DNA from: JAEUOS01 sp965279115
GTDB lineage: Bacteria > Pseudomonadota > Gammaproteobacteria > Burkholderiales > JAEUOS01
Direction: 5' to 3'
DNA length: 64,000 nucleotides
Assembly (NCBI GenBank): GCA_965279115.1
Contig: OZ257137.1
Location: 6,696,001-6,760,000 of the forward strand
In this document: piece after piece, positions 38,280 to 46,986 of the stretch
How the letters are laid out: every line of letters starts with the position of its first letter
Position numbering within the stretch: position 1 is the first letter of the stretch
Program-made: the position numbers and the translations under genes
Notes under the pieces: model-generated
What the model was told of the DNA's origin: nothing
What the model saw: only the letters and a program-made list of their open reading frames with translations
The model's database searches: none

Positions 38280-39257
38280 TCAATCAAGCCTGATGTTGTT
38301 GTCGCGCACGACCTTGCCCCAGCGCGTCATCTCATCCTGAAGGAAGCGCCGCAGTTCGTCCGGCGTGCTGCCGGCGACCTGCATGCCCAGTTGTTCGGCG
38401 AACTGTTTGCCGACATCGGGCTGCGCCAGCGCCTGCTTGAGTTCGGCGTGGAGTCGGTCGATGATCGCAGGCGGCGTTGCCGCCGGCGCGAACAGCGCCC
38501 ACCAGGCGTGCGCGGAAAATCCGGGAAAGCCTTGTTCGGCCAGGGTGGGCACATCGGGCAATACGTGCGAGCGGCTCTCCCCGGTGACCGCAACGGCTCG
38601 CAACTTGCCGCCGCGTACCTGCGGCGCGACGACGGCCACCGAACCGATACCCATTTCGATGTGTCCGGCGACCGCATCGGTGAGCATCGGTGCGGCGCCC
38701 TTGTAGGGCACGTGCACCATGGAGAATCCACCGGCCTGCTGCAGCAGGGTCATGGTCAGGTGGCCGAGGCTGCCGTTTTGCACCGAGCCGAAATTGATGG
38801 TTGCCGGTCTGGACCTCGCGGCCGAGACCACGTCCGCAAACGACTTGTAGGGCTTGGCCGGGTGCATGGCCAGTGCCATCGGCGCCTGCCCTACCAGCAT
38901 CACCGGCGCGAGGTCGCGAACGGTGTCGAACGGCAGGTTGGGAATCAGCACCGGATTGACCGCATGGGTGTCGAAGACCAGCACGAAGGTGTAGCCGTCA
39001 GGTGGCGACTTGGCGACATATCCGGTGCCGATGGAACCGGAGGCGCCGCCTCGGTTCTCGATCACGAACTGCTGGCCGAGCGATACCGAAAGCTTGTTGC
39101 CGAAGGCGCGCGCGATCGGGTCGGCCGAACCGCCGGGCGGGAACGGCACGACGATCTTGACCGGCTTGGTCGGCCACTGCTGGGCCTGCGCCGTCATCGC
39201 CAACGACAACCCGGCGACCGCAAGGACCGCCCCCAGAACTCTGCGCGCGTTGATCAT
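38280..39257 (-). CDS. Bug/TctC-family tripartite tricarboxylate receptor
   Basis: A 325-residue periplasmic receptor. The ATG at 39257 follows a strong GGAGGGAGG site and gives signal peptide MINARRVLGAVLAVAGLSLA...AQAQ. Ligand loops: VKIVVPFPPGGSADPIAR and FVIENRGGASGSIGTGYVA. It is the last gene of a run with enoyl-CoA hydratase, carboxymuconolactone-decarboxylase-like and CoA-transferase genes (39274-41879), consistent with uptake plus CoA-linked breakdown of one organic acid. Confidence 0.92.
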   Translation of the reverse strand: MINARRVLGAVLAVAGLSLAMTAQAQQWPTKPVKIVVPFPPGGSADPIARAFGNKLSVSLGQQFVIENRGGASGSIGTGYVAKSPPDGYTFVLVFDTHAVNPVLIPNLPFDTVRDLAPVMLVGQAPMALAMHPAKPYKSFADVVSAARSRPATINFGSVQNGSLGHLTMTLLQQAGGFSMVHVPYKGAAPMLTDAVAGHIEMGIGSVAVVAPQVRGGKLRAVAVTGESRSHVLPDVPTLAEQGFPGFSAHAWWALFAPAATPPAIIDRLHAELKQALAQPDVGKQFAEQLGMQVAGSTPDELRRFLQDEMTRWGKVVRDNNIRLD

Positions 39258-39273
39258 GCCGCCTCCCTCCATG

Positions 39274-40050
39274 TCATTCGCCGCGGAATTGCGGCTTGCG
39301 CTTTTCAAGATGCGCCTTGATGCCCTCCTCGTAGTCGCGCGTGGCGTCCAGCGGACGGCGCAGGGCCTGGTCGAGTTCGATCGCCGCGTCGAGCGGCGCT
39401 TCGAGTCCCTGGTTGATGGATTTCTTCAGCGCGGCGATGGCCAGGGGCGCGGTCGCGTCCAGCGCCGCTGCCAAAGCCAGCGCGGCGGGAAGCAACTCGG
39501 TGCGCGGCACCACCTGCTCCACAATGCCAAGGGCAAGTGCTTCGGCGGCGCTCGGGCGACGCGCCGAGAAGAGCAATGACTTGGCGCGAGCCGCGCCGAT
39601 CAGGCGCGGCAGCATCACTGCGCCGCCACCGCCGGGATAGGCGCCCAGGGTCATCTCCGGAAACGCGAAGCGTGCGTCATCGGCGGCGATGCGCAGGTCG
39701 CAATGCAGGGCCAGCTCGAATCCCGCACCCATGCACCAGCCGCCGATGGCGGCGATCACCGGCCTGGAGCAACTCCATAGCGATTGGTTAAGGCGCAGGA
39801 CCATCCGGCTTTGCGCCATCTTTCCGGTAGCCGACAGGGCGCTGCGTTGCTTCAGGTCGATGCCGGCGCAGAACGCTTTTTCGCCGGCGCCGGCGATGAC
39901 CACGGCGCGCACCTCTGGCTGCGACTCGACGGCTTCCACCGCATCGAGCAGCTCGGCCAGCATCTCGCTGGTCAGTGCGTTGAGCGCGTCGGGGCGGTTC
40001 AAGGTGAGCACGCAGGCCGAGCCCTGGCGCTCGACGAGGACTGTAGACAT
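39274..40050 (-). CDS. Enoyl-CoA hydratase/isomerase family protein
   Basis: A 258-residue crotonase-fold enzyme. Seen: VLTLNRPDALNALTSEML, GAGEKAFCAGIDLKQR (oxyanion hole), IGGWCMGAGFELALHCDLRIA and FAFPEMTLGAYPGGGGAVMLPRLIG. The C-terminal EEGIKAHLEKRKPQFRG is the usual trimerisation-region end. GGGAGACCCT precedes the ATG at 40050. It is 16 bp upstream of the Bug receptor start and 27 bp downstream of the AhpD-like gene, hence operonic. Confidence 0.92.
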   Translation of the reverse strand: MSTVLVERQGSACVLTLNRPDALNALTSEMLAELLDAVEAVESQPEVRAVVIAGAGEKAFCAGIDLKQRSALSATGKMAQSRMVLRLNQSLWSCSRPVIAAIGGWCMGAGFELALHCDLRIAADDARFAFPEMTLGAYPGGGGAVMLPRLIGAARAKSLLFSARRPSAAEALALGIVEQVVPRTELLPAALALAAALDATAPLAIAALKKSINQGLEAPLDAAIELDQALRRPLDATRDYEEGIKAHLEKRKPQFRGE

Positions 40051-40077
40051 AGGGTCTCCCATGCTGGCCGGGCGCGC

Positions 40078-40653
40078 TCAGAACGCCGAAAACTGCAGGG
40101 CGCCACGCTCCGGCTTCACGCCGGTCGCGTTGAGGAAGAACGCGATCATGTGGTAATAGCCGATCACCACCAGCAACTCGAGCAATTGCGGCTGGTCCCA
40201 TTCGCCGCGCAGGCCCGCCCAGGTGGCCTCGCCGATGGTCGAGGTGTCGTGCAACTCATCGACCGCGGCGATCACCAGGCGCTCGCGTGCGTTCCAGCAC
40301 GGCGCGGACGGCGGCAGGTCCTTGAGCGCAGCCACATGCTCGTCGCTGAGCGAACAACGCTCCTTGAACAACGCGCTGTGCATCGCCCACTCGTAGTTCG
40401 AGCGGGTGCGCGCGGCGACGCGGAAGATCGCGATCTCGCGCAGCCTCTCGTCCAGGGCCGTGCGGTACATCAAGGTGCCGCCCAGGGTGACGATATTGTT
40501 CATCAGACGCGGCTGGTGCGCCAGCACGCGCAGGAAATTTTGTGGCGACAACTCGCCCATGTCGACCTGGTCGATCGCCTCCTTGGCCTTGGGATGGTAG
40601 GGCGGCGTGGCGAGCGGAAAGCGCGCGTTGATCTCGTCTTCCGGCTGGGTCAT
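40078..40653 (-). CDS. Carboxymuconolactone decarboxylase (AhpD-fold) family protein
   Basis: A 191-residue all-helical protein with the CMD motif REIAIFRVAARTRSNYEWAMHSALFKERCSLS (Glu and His of the EWxxH segment). The CxxC of AhpD peroxidase partners is absent; a single Cys follows (ERCS). It is thus closer to decarboxylase-like or uncharacterised CMD proteins. Its start overlaps the CoA-transferase stop by 4 bp (ATGA), evidence of translational coupling. Confidence 0.85.
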   Translation of the reverse strand: MTQPEDEINARFPLATPPYHPKAKEAIDQVDMGELSPQNFLRVLAHQPRLMNNIVTLGGTLMYRTALDERLREIAIFRVAARTRSNYEWAMHSALFKERCSLSDEHVAALKDLPPSAPCWNARERLVIAAVDELHDTSTIGEATWAGLRGEWDQPQLLELLVVIGYYHMIAFFLNATGVKPERGALQFSAF

Positions 40654-41879
40654 GGGGTCTCCTTGTGGTTTGCGGCGCTTGCGCCGTCCTGGGTAATGCC
40701 GGCCGCGACCAGGGATTCGATCTCGGCCGCGCCGAGTCCGGCCTCGCGCAGAAGCTCCACGCTGTGCTCACCCAGGCGCGGGGCCGGGCGCGACGCGGCA
40801 GGCTGGCTCTCCGACCAGGTTCCCGGCGTACGCATCGCGCGCAGCCGGCCTTCGCTGGGATGATCCACGAGTTCGAAAAAGCCTGACTGCACCAGGTGCG
40901 GGTCGGCGATCAGGCCTTCGAGAGTCTGTAGCGGCAGCACCGGGATATCCGCCTGGGTCAGAAGCCCCTCCCATTCAGAGGTGGTGCGCTCACTCATCTT
41001 TTCGGCCACCAGCGCGTAGAGCTCGCCGATGTGGCGGGTGCGCATGGTGATGTCGGCGAATCGCGGGTCGTCTTCCAGCAGGTCCGCGCGGCCGATGAGC
41101 TTGAAGAAACTCTGGCATTGCTTGTCGTTGTAGAGCAGTGCGCAGATATAGCCGTCCTTGGTCGGATAAGGCCGGCGCTCGCGGACCAGCAGGCGCGAGT
41201 ACCCCATCGGACCGACGGGCGGATCGAAGGTCTCGCCCTGCATGTGCACCGCCAGCACCAGCTGCGCCAGGGTCTCGAACATCGGAATCAGGATCTCCTG
41301 TCCCTTGCCGGTGTTGGCGCGATGAATGATCGCACCGAGGATCGCGGAGACGCCATTCATGCCGGCAAAGTAGTCGGCGATGGTCAGTGCGGTGTAGAGC
41401 GGCGCCGGCGCGCCGGCCGCCTGCGCCAGGCTGGGCAGCGCGGCCGCGCCCTGGATCAGGTCGTCATAGGCGGGACGCGCGGCATATGGACCGCGCTGGT
41501 CATAGCCGACCAGCCCGGTGAAGATGATGCGCGGATTCACCTTCGACACCTCCGCGTACGACAGGCCCAGGCGCGCCATCGCCTGAGGGCGGATGTTGTA
41601 GACCACCACGTCGGCGCCCTTGCATAGCGCCAGCAGCGCATCGCGCCCTGCCGGCTGCTTCAGGTCGAGCACGATGCTGCGCTTGCTCTGGTTGACGTTG
41701 AGGAAGATCGCGCCCATGGCCGGGTTCTTCATCGGGCCGATGCCGCGCACCGGATCGCCACCCGGCATCTCGACCTTGATCACATCCGCGCCCATGCCAC
41801 CCAGCACCTGGGTCGCGTAGGGCCCCATCAACACGGTGGTGAGGTCGAGGACACGAATGCCTGCAAGCGGTTTGCTCAT
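40650..41879 (-). CDS. CaiB/BaiF family (class III) CoA-transferase
   Basis: A 409-residue type III CoA-transferase beginning LAGIRVLDLTTVLMGPYATQ. The catalytic Asp is probably Asp139 or Asp140 in RPAYDDLIQGAAA. SKRSIVLDLKQPAGRDAL and YNIRPQAMARLGL are further family landmarks. It is first in the operon with CMD-like, enoyl-CoA hydratase and Bug genes. The acid activated is unknown. It differs clearly in sequence from the CoA-transferase at 29064-30296, so the two are not a recent duplication. Confidence 0.92.
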   Translation of the reverse strand: MSKPLAGIRVLDLTTVLMGPYATQVLGGMGADVIKVEMPGGDPVRGIGPMKNPAMGAIFLNVNQSKRSIVLDLKQPAGRDALLALCKGADVVVYNIRPQAMARLGLSYAEVSKVNPRIIFTGLVGYDQRGPYAARPAYDDLIQGAAALPSLAQAAGAPAPLYTALTIADYFAGMNGVSAILGAIIHRANTGKGQEILIPMFETLAQLVLAVHMQGETFDPPVGPMGYSRLLVRERRPYPTKDGYICALLYNDKQCQSFFKLIGRADLLEDDPRFADITMRTRHIGELYALVAEKMSERTTSEWEGLLTQADIPVLPLQTLEGLIADPHLVQSGFFELVDHPSEGRLRAMRTPGTWSESQPAASRPAPRLGEHSVELLREAGLGAAEIESLVAAGITQDGASAANHKETP

Positions 41880-42090
41880 CGTGGTCGGCTACGCGCCGGT
41901 GGCGCGAGTATGTCGGTGCAACCTGCGAGTATGCCGGAATCCGCTCCTCCCCGGAAACTCGCGCCAGCGACGGGCTAAAGCCTTGCCCGAGCCGGAAATC
42001 TAACGCAGTCCGCCATCATGGTCTGCGCAAGAAATGCAACGCAGCCGGGGGCAAGCCCGAACGAGGCGCCTGCCGAAGCAGGTCAACCGG

Positions 42091-42918
42091 TCAGGTGATG
42101 CAGACCGGGCATTCGGTGGAATCGACTGTGGCGCAAGTGCCCGGAACGCCGCTGACAAACGAATCGACAATCGACGGAATCAGGGTCGCGCGCGCGGTAC
42201 GCGGTTCGGTGGACACGGGCATCGGCATCCGTGCCGCCGCCACGGCCGCCAGATAGCCGGCGCGCGAGCCTTCGACGACCGGCACGCCTACACGGGCGCT
42301 GACTTGCGGACCCACTGGCGCCATGCACGTGCAGCCCAGCACAATCGCCTGCGCGCCGTCCTCGCGGATCGCCCGCTCGCACTCCGCTACGATCAGGTCG
42401 ATGATCAGGCCTTCGCGTCGCGCCATGCGTTCCTGCACGCCCTGCTCGGTCGCCAGACGCTGCAACTCGTCTTCGGTCGAAACATGCCGCACCCGCAGGC
42501 AGGCTGCGCCGGCAGTCACTGTTCGGGTACGCTCGTCGTAGAGGAATTTCATCGAGGGCGGCCAGACCGTCACGATTGAAAACCGGCGCGGGCCTTGCGC
42601 GGCGATCGACATCGCGTACTCGCCCGCCCCGATCACCGGGATGGACACCGCGGCGCGCATCGCCTCGATGCCGTAGTCGGCATAGGTGTTGATGAAGATC
42701 GCGGCGCAACCGGCCGCCTCGGCGCGTTGCGCCATGTCCACATAGGCCAGATCGACCACCAGCCGGTCGTAGGGGTTGCCGGCAAACGCCGCCACGCGGG
42801 GCGTGAACAGCTCGGGCACCGCCTCGGCGTTGCCAAGCTCCAACAGATGCGGCGGCATCAGCGGCGAGCGCGTTCCGCTGCCGAGGATTGCGATGCGGAG
42901 AGGCTGACTCGCGTTCAT
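42091..42918 (-). CDS. Asp/Glu/hydantoin racemase-fold protein
   Basis: A 275-residue protein of the Asp/Glu racemase superfamily. The C-terminal cysteine loop VLGCTCMAPVG is present, but the N-terminal loop that usually carries the other catalytic Cys reads FINTYADYG, without Cys. One-cysteine relatives include decarboxylases and maleate-isomerase-like enzymes, so true racemisation is doubtful. Two extra Cys occur at the end (ECPVC). GGGAG precedes the ATG. It lies 51 bp downstream of the PrdB-like selenoprotein gene, suggesting both act on one substrate. Confidence 0.8.
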   Translation of the reverse strand: MNASQPLRIAILGSGTRSPLMPPHLLELGNAEAVPELFTPRVAAFAGNPYDRLVVDLAYVDMAQRAEAAGCAAIFINTYADYGIEAMRAAVSIPVIGAGEYAMSIAAQGPRRFSIVTVWPPSMKFLYDERTRTVTAGAACLRVRHVSTEDELQRLATEQGVQERMARREGLIIDLIVAECERAIREDGAQAIVLGCTCMAPVGPQVSARVGVPVVEGSRAGYLAAVAAARMPMPVSTEPRTARATLIPSIVDSFVSGVPGTCATVDSTECPVCIT

Positions 42919-42969
42919 GTGGTTCTCCCGGTTGGTCGACGCTTTAGGGCAGCAAGGTTTTCTCGACGC

Positions 42970-43848
42970 TCAGCCGCGCAAGGCGCCGCTCGCCAGAGCC
43001 GCTTCACGATCGGCCGGCAGCTGAAACTGCGGCGTCTCGTCGCGCGGCTGGCGGGTGTCGCCACGGTCGGCGCGCATCGCGTCGGCCCGCCAATCCCCGA
43101 CGCCATCCCACACATTGGGAAGACGGGCTATGGTCTCGGGCCGCGACATGGCTTCAAGGCCGCCCAGGGCGGCGCGGACGATGCCAAGCTGGTCGACGGG
43201 ATCGAAGGGCTTGCCGGTCGAGTGGCCGAGCGGGTAGTCGACAAAGGTCGCGCGCGGCACGCGGCCCGCCGCGAAAATATCCAGGGCGCTGCCAAGGCAC
43301 ATGGTCGGAATGCCGTTGGCTTCGAGGTGCCGGGCGACCAGACACACGGTCTGGTGACATACCGGTCACATCGATACAAGGAGCGCGCAGTCGACCTTCT
43401 GTTCGCGAAACGCGCCCAGCAACGCCGGGGCGATCTCTTCGCGCACGCGGCGTTGCGAATACACCCCGCCCATGCAGGAAAACACCTCGTCGGCCAGACT
43501 GCCGATGACGCCTTCAGCCTCCAGCGCCCGCAGTGCGGTGAGCGGCAGGATGCAATCGGCGTCCTGCCGGGCATCGACGAGATAGTTCTCGGTCACGTGC
43601 GAAAAGCGCAGTTCGTCCTTGGGAGTCTGCGCCGGAATGCGGCGGATCGAGGTGTCGTCCTTGTAATGGTAGGCAACCTGTCCGAGAGCGTAGGCGCCGG
43701 AAGTCGAAAGCATCCCGACACGGGCATCCGCCAGAGGCTTCGTCATCGGCGCCCAGGGTGGTGCGTCATCCGCCTGGAACCAGCGATACGGGGCGTAGCC
43801 GATCGCCTTGTAGCGCTCGGTGATGGCTTGCATGTAGGGCACGGTCAT
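42970..43848 (-). CDS. PrdB/GrdB-family reductase selenoprotein (in-frame UGA at codon 161)
   Basis: The frame starting at the ATG at 43848 (AGGAAA ribosome site) meets TGA at 43368-43366 and continues open to 42970. Read through, the junction is CALLVSM-U-PVCHQTVCLVARHLEANGIPT, a UxxC redox motif in the context of the glycine/betaine/D-proline reductase selenoprotein B family. The product has 292 residues with Sec161; PrdB is about 240. FVDYPLGHSTGKPFD after the Sec is another family segment. The family reductively cleaves C-N bonds with a selenol, normally in anaerobic clostridia. Here no prdA, grdA or grdE lies nearby, so the substrate is unknown. A 7-bp hairpin 10 bases after the UGA fits a SECIS. 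Confidence 0.85.
43337..43355 (-). promoter_or_regulatory. Candidate SECIS hairpin for PrdB-like selenoprotein
   Basis: Ten bases after the UGA the mRNA reads ACCAGAC-CGTGT-GTCTGGT: a perfect 7-bp stem with a 5-base loop containing GU, starting 18 bases past the UGA. Flanking CCGG on both sides can add a lower stem. Position and size match bacterial SECIS elements and closely parallel the hairpin in the UGSC gene. Confidence 0.7.
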
Positions 43849-44309
43849 CGCTATTTCCTTTCGCATCAAAGTTGAATCCATCGGGTTTGGCCATGCGCGG
43901 CCCTGCCGGGAAGGTGATAAGCACCAGTTTCATCAAAGTGTACTTGCGTCGGCGCCCGAACACAGGCAACACAGACAACGCAGCACGGTCCCGCTCCCGA
44001 TGTGGACCCGCTACCGGGCCGGGACAAGCCAAGGCGGCACCGGGACCGCACGGCATTTCAAGAACACTTGCAATCCTTGAAGCCGCGCCAGACTAGTTCC
44101 TGCATGGGCCGGACCGACAAGATTTATTTTCGTCCCGGTCCGAACTTTGGCGATGGATCCGAGCCTGCACGCATGACACGCCAAGGCCGGGGCTACCCGG
44201 CGTTGTAGTGCGCCGGTGTCGCTCGTTCCCCTACCAACAAAAGGGAAGTCCGGCAATCGCTGAAAGCGCAACGTTCCCGACCTTCAAAACATTCATCAGG
44301 AGTTAATCA
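43849..44309. promoter_or_regulatory. Divergent non-coding region with GC inverted repeat
   Basis: This 461-bp gap lies between the PrdB-like selenoprotein gene (minus) and the fasciclin gene (plus). It contains CGGACCG at 44110-44116 and its perfect complement CGGTCCG at 44136-44142 around a 19-base AT-rich centre (including GATTTATTTT). The repeat could be an operator or part of a transcript hairpin for the fasciclin gene. I see no small gene with convincing coding character in the gap. Confidence 0.35.
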
Positions 44310-44771
44310 ATGTCACGTTTCATCAAGGCAGCAATTCTCGGCTTGTCTCTCGGTTTGGCCTCGGCTGTTGCACAAGCCGCGGACATCGTCGACACAGCGG
44401 CAAAGGCAGGCAATTTCAAGACGCTGGCAGCCGCGTTGAAAGCAGCGGATCTGGTCAAGACCCTCAAGGGAAAGGGTCCGTTTACGGTTTTTGCACCGAC
44501 CGATGAAGCGTTCGCGAAAATTCCGAAAGCCGATCTCGATGCGCTCCTCAAGGACAAGGCAAAATTGACCGCCGTCCTCACCTACCATGTGATTCCGGCC
44601 AAGGTAATGGCCAGCGAGGTAAAGGCGGGTGACGCGCCCACGGTCAACGGCAAGCCGCTCAAGATCACCACCGAGGGTGGCGTGATGGTGAACAATGCGA
44701 AAGTGATAAGGACCGACGTCACCGCCTCCAACGGCGTGATCCACGCGATCGACACCGTTCTTCTGCCGTAA
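44310..44771 (+). CDS. Fasciclin (FAS1) domain secreted protein
   Basis: A 153-residue protein: signal peptide MSRFIKAAILGLSLGLASAVAQA, then one FAS1 domain with the two conserved boxes GPFTVFAPTDEAFAKIP (H1) and NGVIHAIDTVLLP (H2) and the YH motif (LTYHVIPAKV) between. FAS1 modules mediate adhesion and are common as single-domain secreted proteins in proteobacteria. AGGAG lies 8 bases before the ATG. A long gap upstream suggests its own promoter. The partner bound is unknown. Confidence 0.95.
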   Translation: MSRFIKAAILGLSLGLASAVAQAADIVDTAAKAGNFKTLAAALKAADLVKTLKGKGPFTVFAPTDEAFAKIPKADLDALLKDKAKLTAVLTYHVIPAKVMASEVKAGDAPTVNGKPLKITTEGGVMVNNAKVIRTDVTASNGVIHAIDTVLLP

Positions 44772-44789
44772 TAACGAGGTGCGGCCTGG

Positions 44790-44817
44790 CACGGCATCCT
44801 GAACTGCGGATGCCGTG
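44790..44817 (+). terminator. Hairpin after fasciclin gene
   Basis: CACGGCATCC and GGATGCCGTG form a perfect 10-bp stem around an 8-base loop, 19 bp beyond the fasciclin stop codon. The position suits a transcription terminator, but there is no T-run after the stem, so termination might need Rho or the hairpin may only stabilise the transcript. Confidence 0.45.
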
Positions 44818-44944
44818 TCGCCGACTGTCGCCACCGTTGTCATCCCTTGCATATCCGGAAACAAACGGTCGGACGCCGTTTATAGTGTTTGCTGATGCTT
44901 CGCAGCGAGCGGGTGTTGCCGGTTTCATTCGAAGGGTACGGGCC

Positions 44945-45682
44945 ATGAAACGAATCGCGCAGTGCATGACGGTCGCGTTGTTGAGCCTGCTGCCGCTGTG
45001 TTTCGCGTCAACGTCACACGCCGAAGCGCGCAATTCTACCGATCGTTACATCCGGACCACCGCAAGCCCCGACGGCATCGGCAAGCGCTATATGGGCCGC
45101 GAGATCGCCGGCGTCATGGGTTGGCAGGGCGCGGCGTGGCTCGAGCGAGCGGAGCGCGAACGCGAAGAACGCACTGATCTGCTCGTGCCCGCACTGCGGC
45201 TGACGCCTGGCATGACCGTTGCGGACATCGGCGCCGGAACCGGCTACCTGGCGCGGCGCATGGCCACCGCAGTGACGCCTGGCGGCAAGGTTCTGGCGGT
45301 GGACGTCCAGCCCGAGATGGTGAGGATGCTGCAATCGATGGTGCGCACGACGGGCCTGACGCAAATCGAACCGTCGCTGGGCAGCGAAGTTGATGTCAGA
45401 CTACCGGCTGGGTCAATCGACTTGGCCATCATGGTCGATGTCTATCACGAGTTGGCGTTTCCGTACGAAGTCATGACCGGCATCCTCCGCGCACTCAAGC
45501 CCGGCGGCCAGCTGGTATTCGTCGAGTACCGCGCCGAAGACCCGCGGGTGCCAATCAAGCCGCTGCACAAGATGAGCGAGGCGCAAATCAAGCGCGAAGC
45601 CGCCGTGCACGGGTTGGCGTGGGAACGCACTGACGTCACGTTGCCGTGGCAGCACCTCGTGGTGTTTCGCAAGCGCAACTAG
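44945..45682 (+). CDS. Exported SAM-dependent methyltransferase-like protein
   Basis: A 245-residue class I methyltransferase fold behind a signal peptide (MKRIAQCMTVALLSLLPLCFASTSHA). Motif I is VADIGAGTGYLARRMA, acidic loop VLAVDVQPEMV, post-I DLAIMVDVYHELAF. The YMGREIAGVMGWQGAAWLERAERE segment before motif I is common to periplasmic methyltransferases near fasciclin or cupredoxin genes. ATG at 44945 was chosen for the signal peptide and GAAGGG upstream. Substrate is unknown; SAM supply in the periplasm is an open question for this class. Confidence 0.82.
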   Translation: MKRIAQCMTVALLSLLPLCFASTSHAEARNSTDRYIRTTASPDGIGKRYMGREIAGVMGWQGAAWLERAEREREERTDLLVPALRLTPGMTVADIGAGTGYLARRMATAVTPGGKVLAVDVQPEMVRMLQSMVRTTGLTQIEPSLGSEVDVRLPAGSIDLAIMVDVYHELAFPYEVMTGILRALKPGGQLVFVEYRAEDPRVPIKPLHKMSEAQIKREAAVHGLAWERTDVTLPWQHLVVFRKRN

Positions 45683-45871
45683 ACCTCCTGCAAGCGGCAT
45701 CTGGCACAGGCGCGCCCCTGGTCCGGAAGCACGGCTTGGGCCATACTGTCGAATTGGTGTTGCAGGCTTCCGGGTACGCTGGCCCGTGTCAGCCGTGCGA
45801 TGCGGACGACTTTCGTGTTTCCGCCGGGTCCCCGGTGCTCCGGGGGACGACCTTGCAATCTCGAGCCAACC

Positions 45872-46834
45872 ATGACCAATCACGCCATTCCCCCCTATTC
45901 CGACCTGCCGGTCATCGAAGCGACCGGTGAACACCACGCCTGGGATACCTTCGGCAAGAATGATGAGCTGGGCACGATGAACTTCATCGGCCCGGAGGAA
46001 GTGCGTGCCGCGCTGGGTTCGGCAAGCGCGGGCCGCGTGGTCAACTTGAGCCTGCCGCTCGATGTGCCCAGCCCGGCGCTGGCCGGCGGCCGCGATGATT
46101 ACGTTCACCACATCGAGCGCACCCGCGGAAGCTGCGATGACCGCATCGACAACTTCTACCTGCAGTGCTCCAGCCAGTGGGATGCGATATGCCATATCCG
46201 CTACCGCGAGTTCGGCTTCTACGGCGGCCGGCAGGATGCCGACCTTGACCGGGGCGAACTCGGCATCGACCGCCTGGCGCGCAAGGGCATGGTGGGTCGT
46301 GGCGTGCTGGTCGACTTCGCGGCATGGCGTGAAAGCACCGGTGCGCCGGTCGATGCGACCACGCGCACCGTCATCGGCCCGCCCGAGATCGAGCAGGTGC
46401 TGGCCTGGTCCGGCGTGACCCTGCGCAAGGGCGACATCCTGCTGTTTCGCACCGGCTGGCTGGGCTGGTACCTCGCACTCGACCAGGCCGGACGCGCCGC
46501 CATGGGCGGCCGCCTGCACAACAACGAGGGGGGCATGGACTGCCCTGGCCTGGCGCCCGGCACCGATATGGCCGAATGGTTGTGGAATCAGCGCGTTGCC
46601 GCCGTGGCCGCCGACAACCCGGCACTTGAGGCGCTGCGGGTGCGCAAGGAGGATGGCTTCCTGCACCGGCGCATCATGGCCCTGCTGGGCATGCCGATCG
46701 GCGAATTCTGGTATCTGGAGGAATTGTCCCTCGCCTGCCGGGAGCGCGGCCGCTGGGATTTCTTCCTCACGTCCGCACCGCTCAACCTGCCCAGGGGGGT
46801 CGGCTCGCCGAGCAACGCCTACGCGATCCTCTGA
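45872..46834 (+). CDS. Cyclase family protein (kynurenine formamidase-like fold)
   Basis: A 320-residue member of the cyclase/KynB-like metal-dependent hydrolase family. The usual HxGTHxDxxxH metal motif appears altered: the corresponding region reads LQCSSQWDAICHIRYREFG, retaining Asp and the last His but not the first two His. DILLFRTGWLGWYLAL and the GMDCPGLAPGTDMAEWLW segment match the longer 320-residue subgroup. ATG at 45872 starts at the family N-terminus. It may hydrolyse a cyclic amide or lactone. The aminotransferase follows 152 bp downstream. Confidence 0.83.
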   Translation: MTNHAIPPYSDLPVIEATGEHHAWDTFGKNDELGTMNFIGPEEVRAALGSASAGRVVNLSLPLDVPSPALAGGRDDYVHHIERTRGSCDDRIDNFYLQCSSQWDAICHIRYREFGFYGGRQDADLDRGELGIDRLARKGMVGRGVLVDFAAWRESTGAPVDATTRTVIGPPEIEQVLAWSGVTLRKGDILLFRTGWLGWYLALDQAGRAAMGGRLHNNEGGMDCPGLAPGTDMAEWLWNQRVAAVAADNPALEALRVRKEDGFLHRRIMALLGMPIGEFWYLEELSLACRERGRWDFFLTSAPLNLPRGVGSPSNAYAIL

Positions 46835-46986
46835 TCATCGTATTGGCCCTTTTGCACTAAGCTTCCGGATTGCGCCACCCACCTGGCCCGGTACCGGCCT
46901 TCGCAAGCAGTGGACAACGCGAACCTCCATTTTTTCCCCCGAGGCCGTCGACCACACGATCGCTGGCCACGCTTAACGGACGCCCC

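Noticed and set aside
42970..43848. Reading the PrdB-like locus as a truncated gene plus a separate ORF
   Set aside because: The second part has only a GTG inside the motif as start and no ribosome site, while UPVCH across the UGA matches the selenoprotein family.
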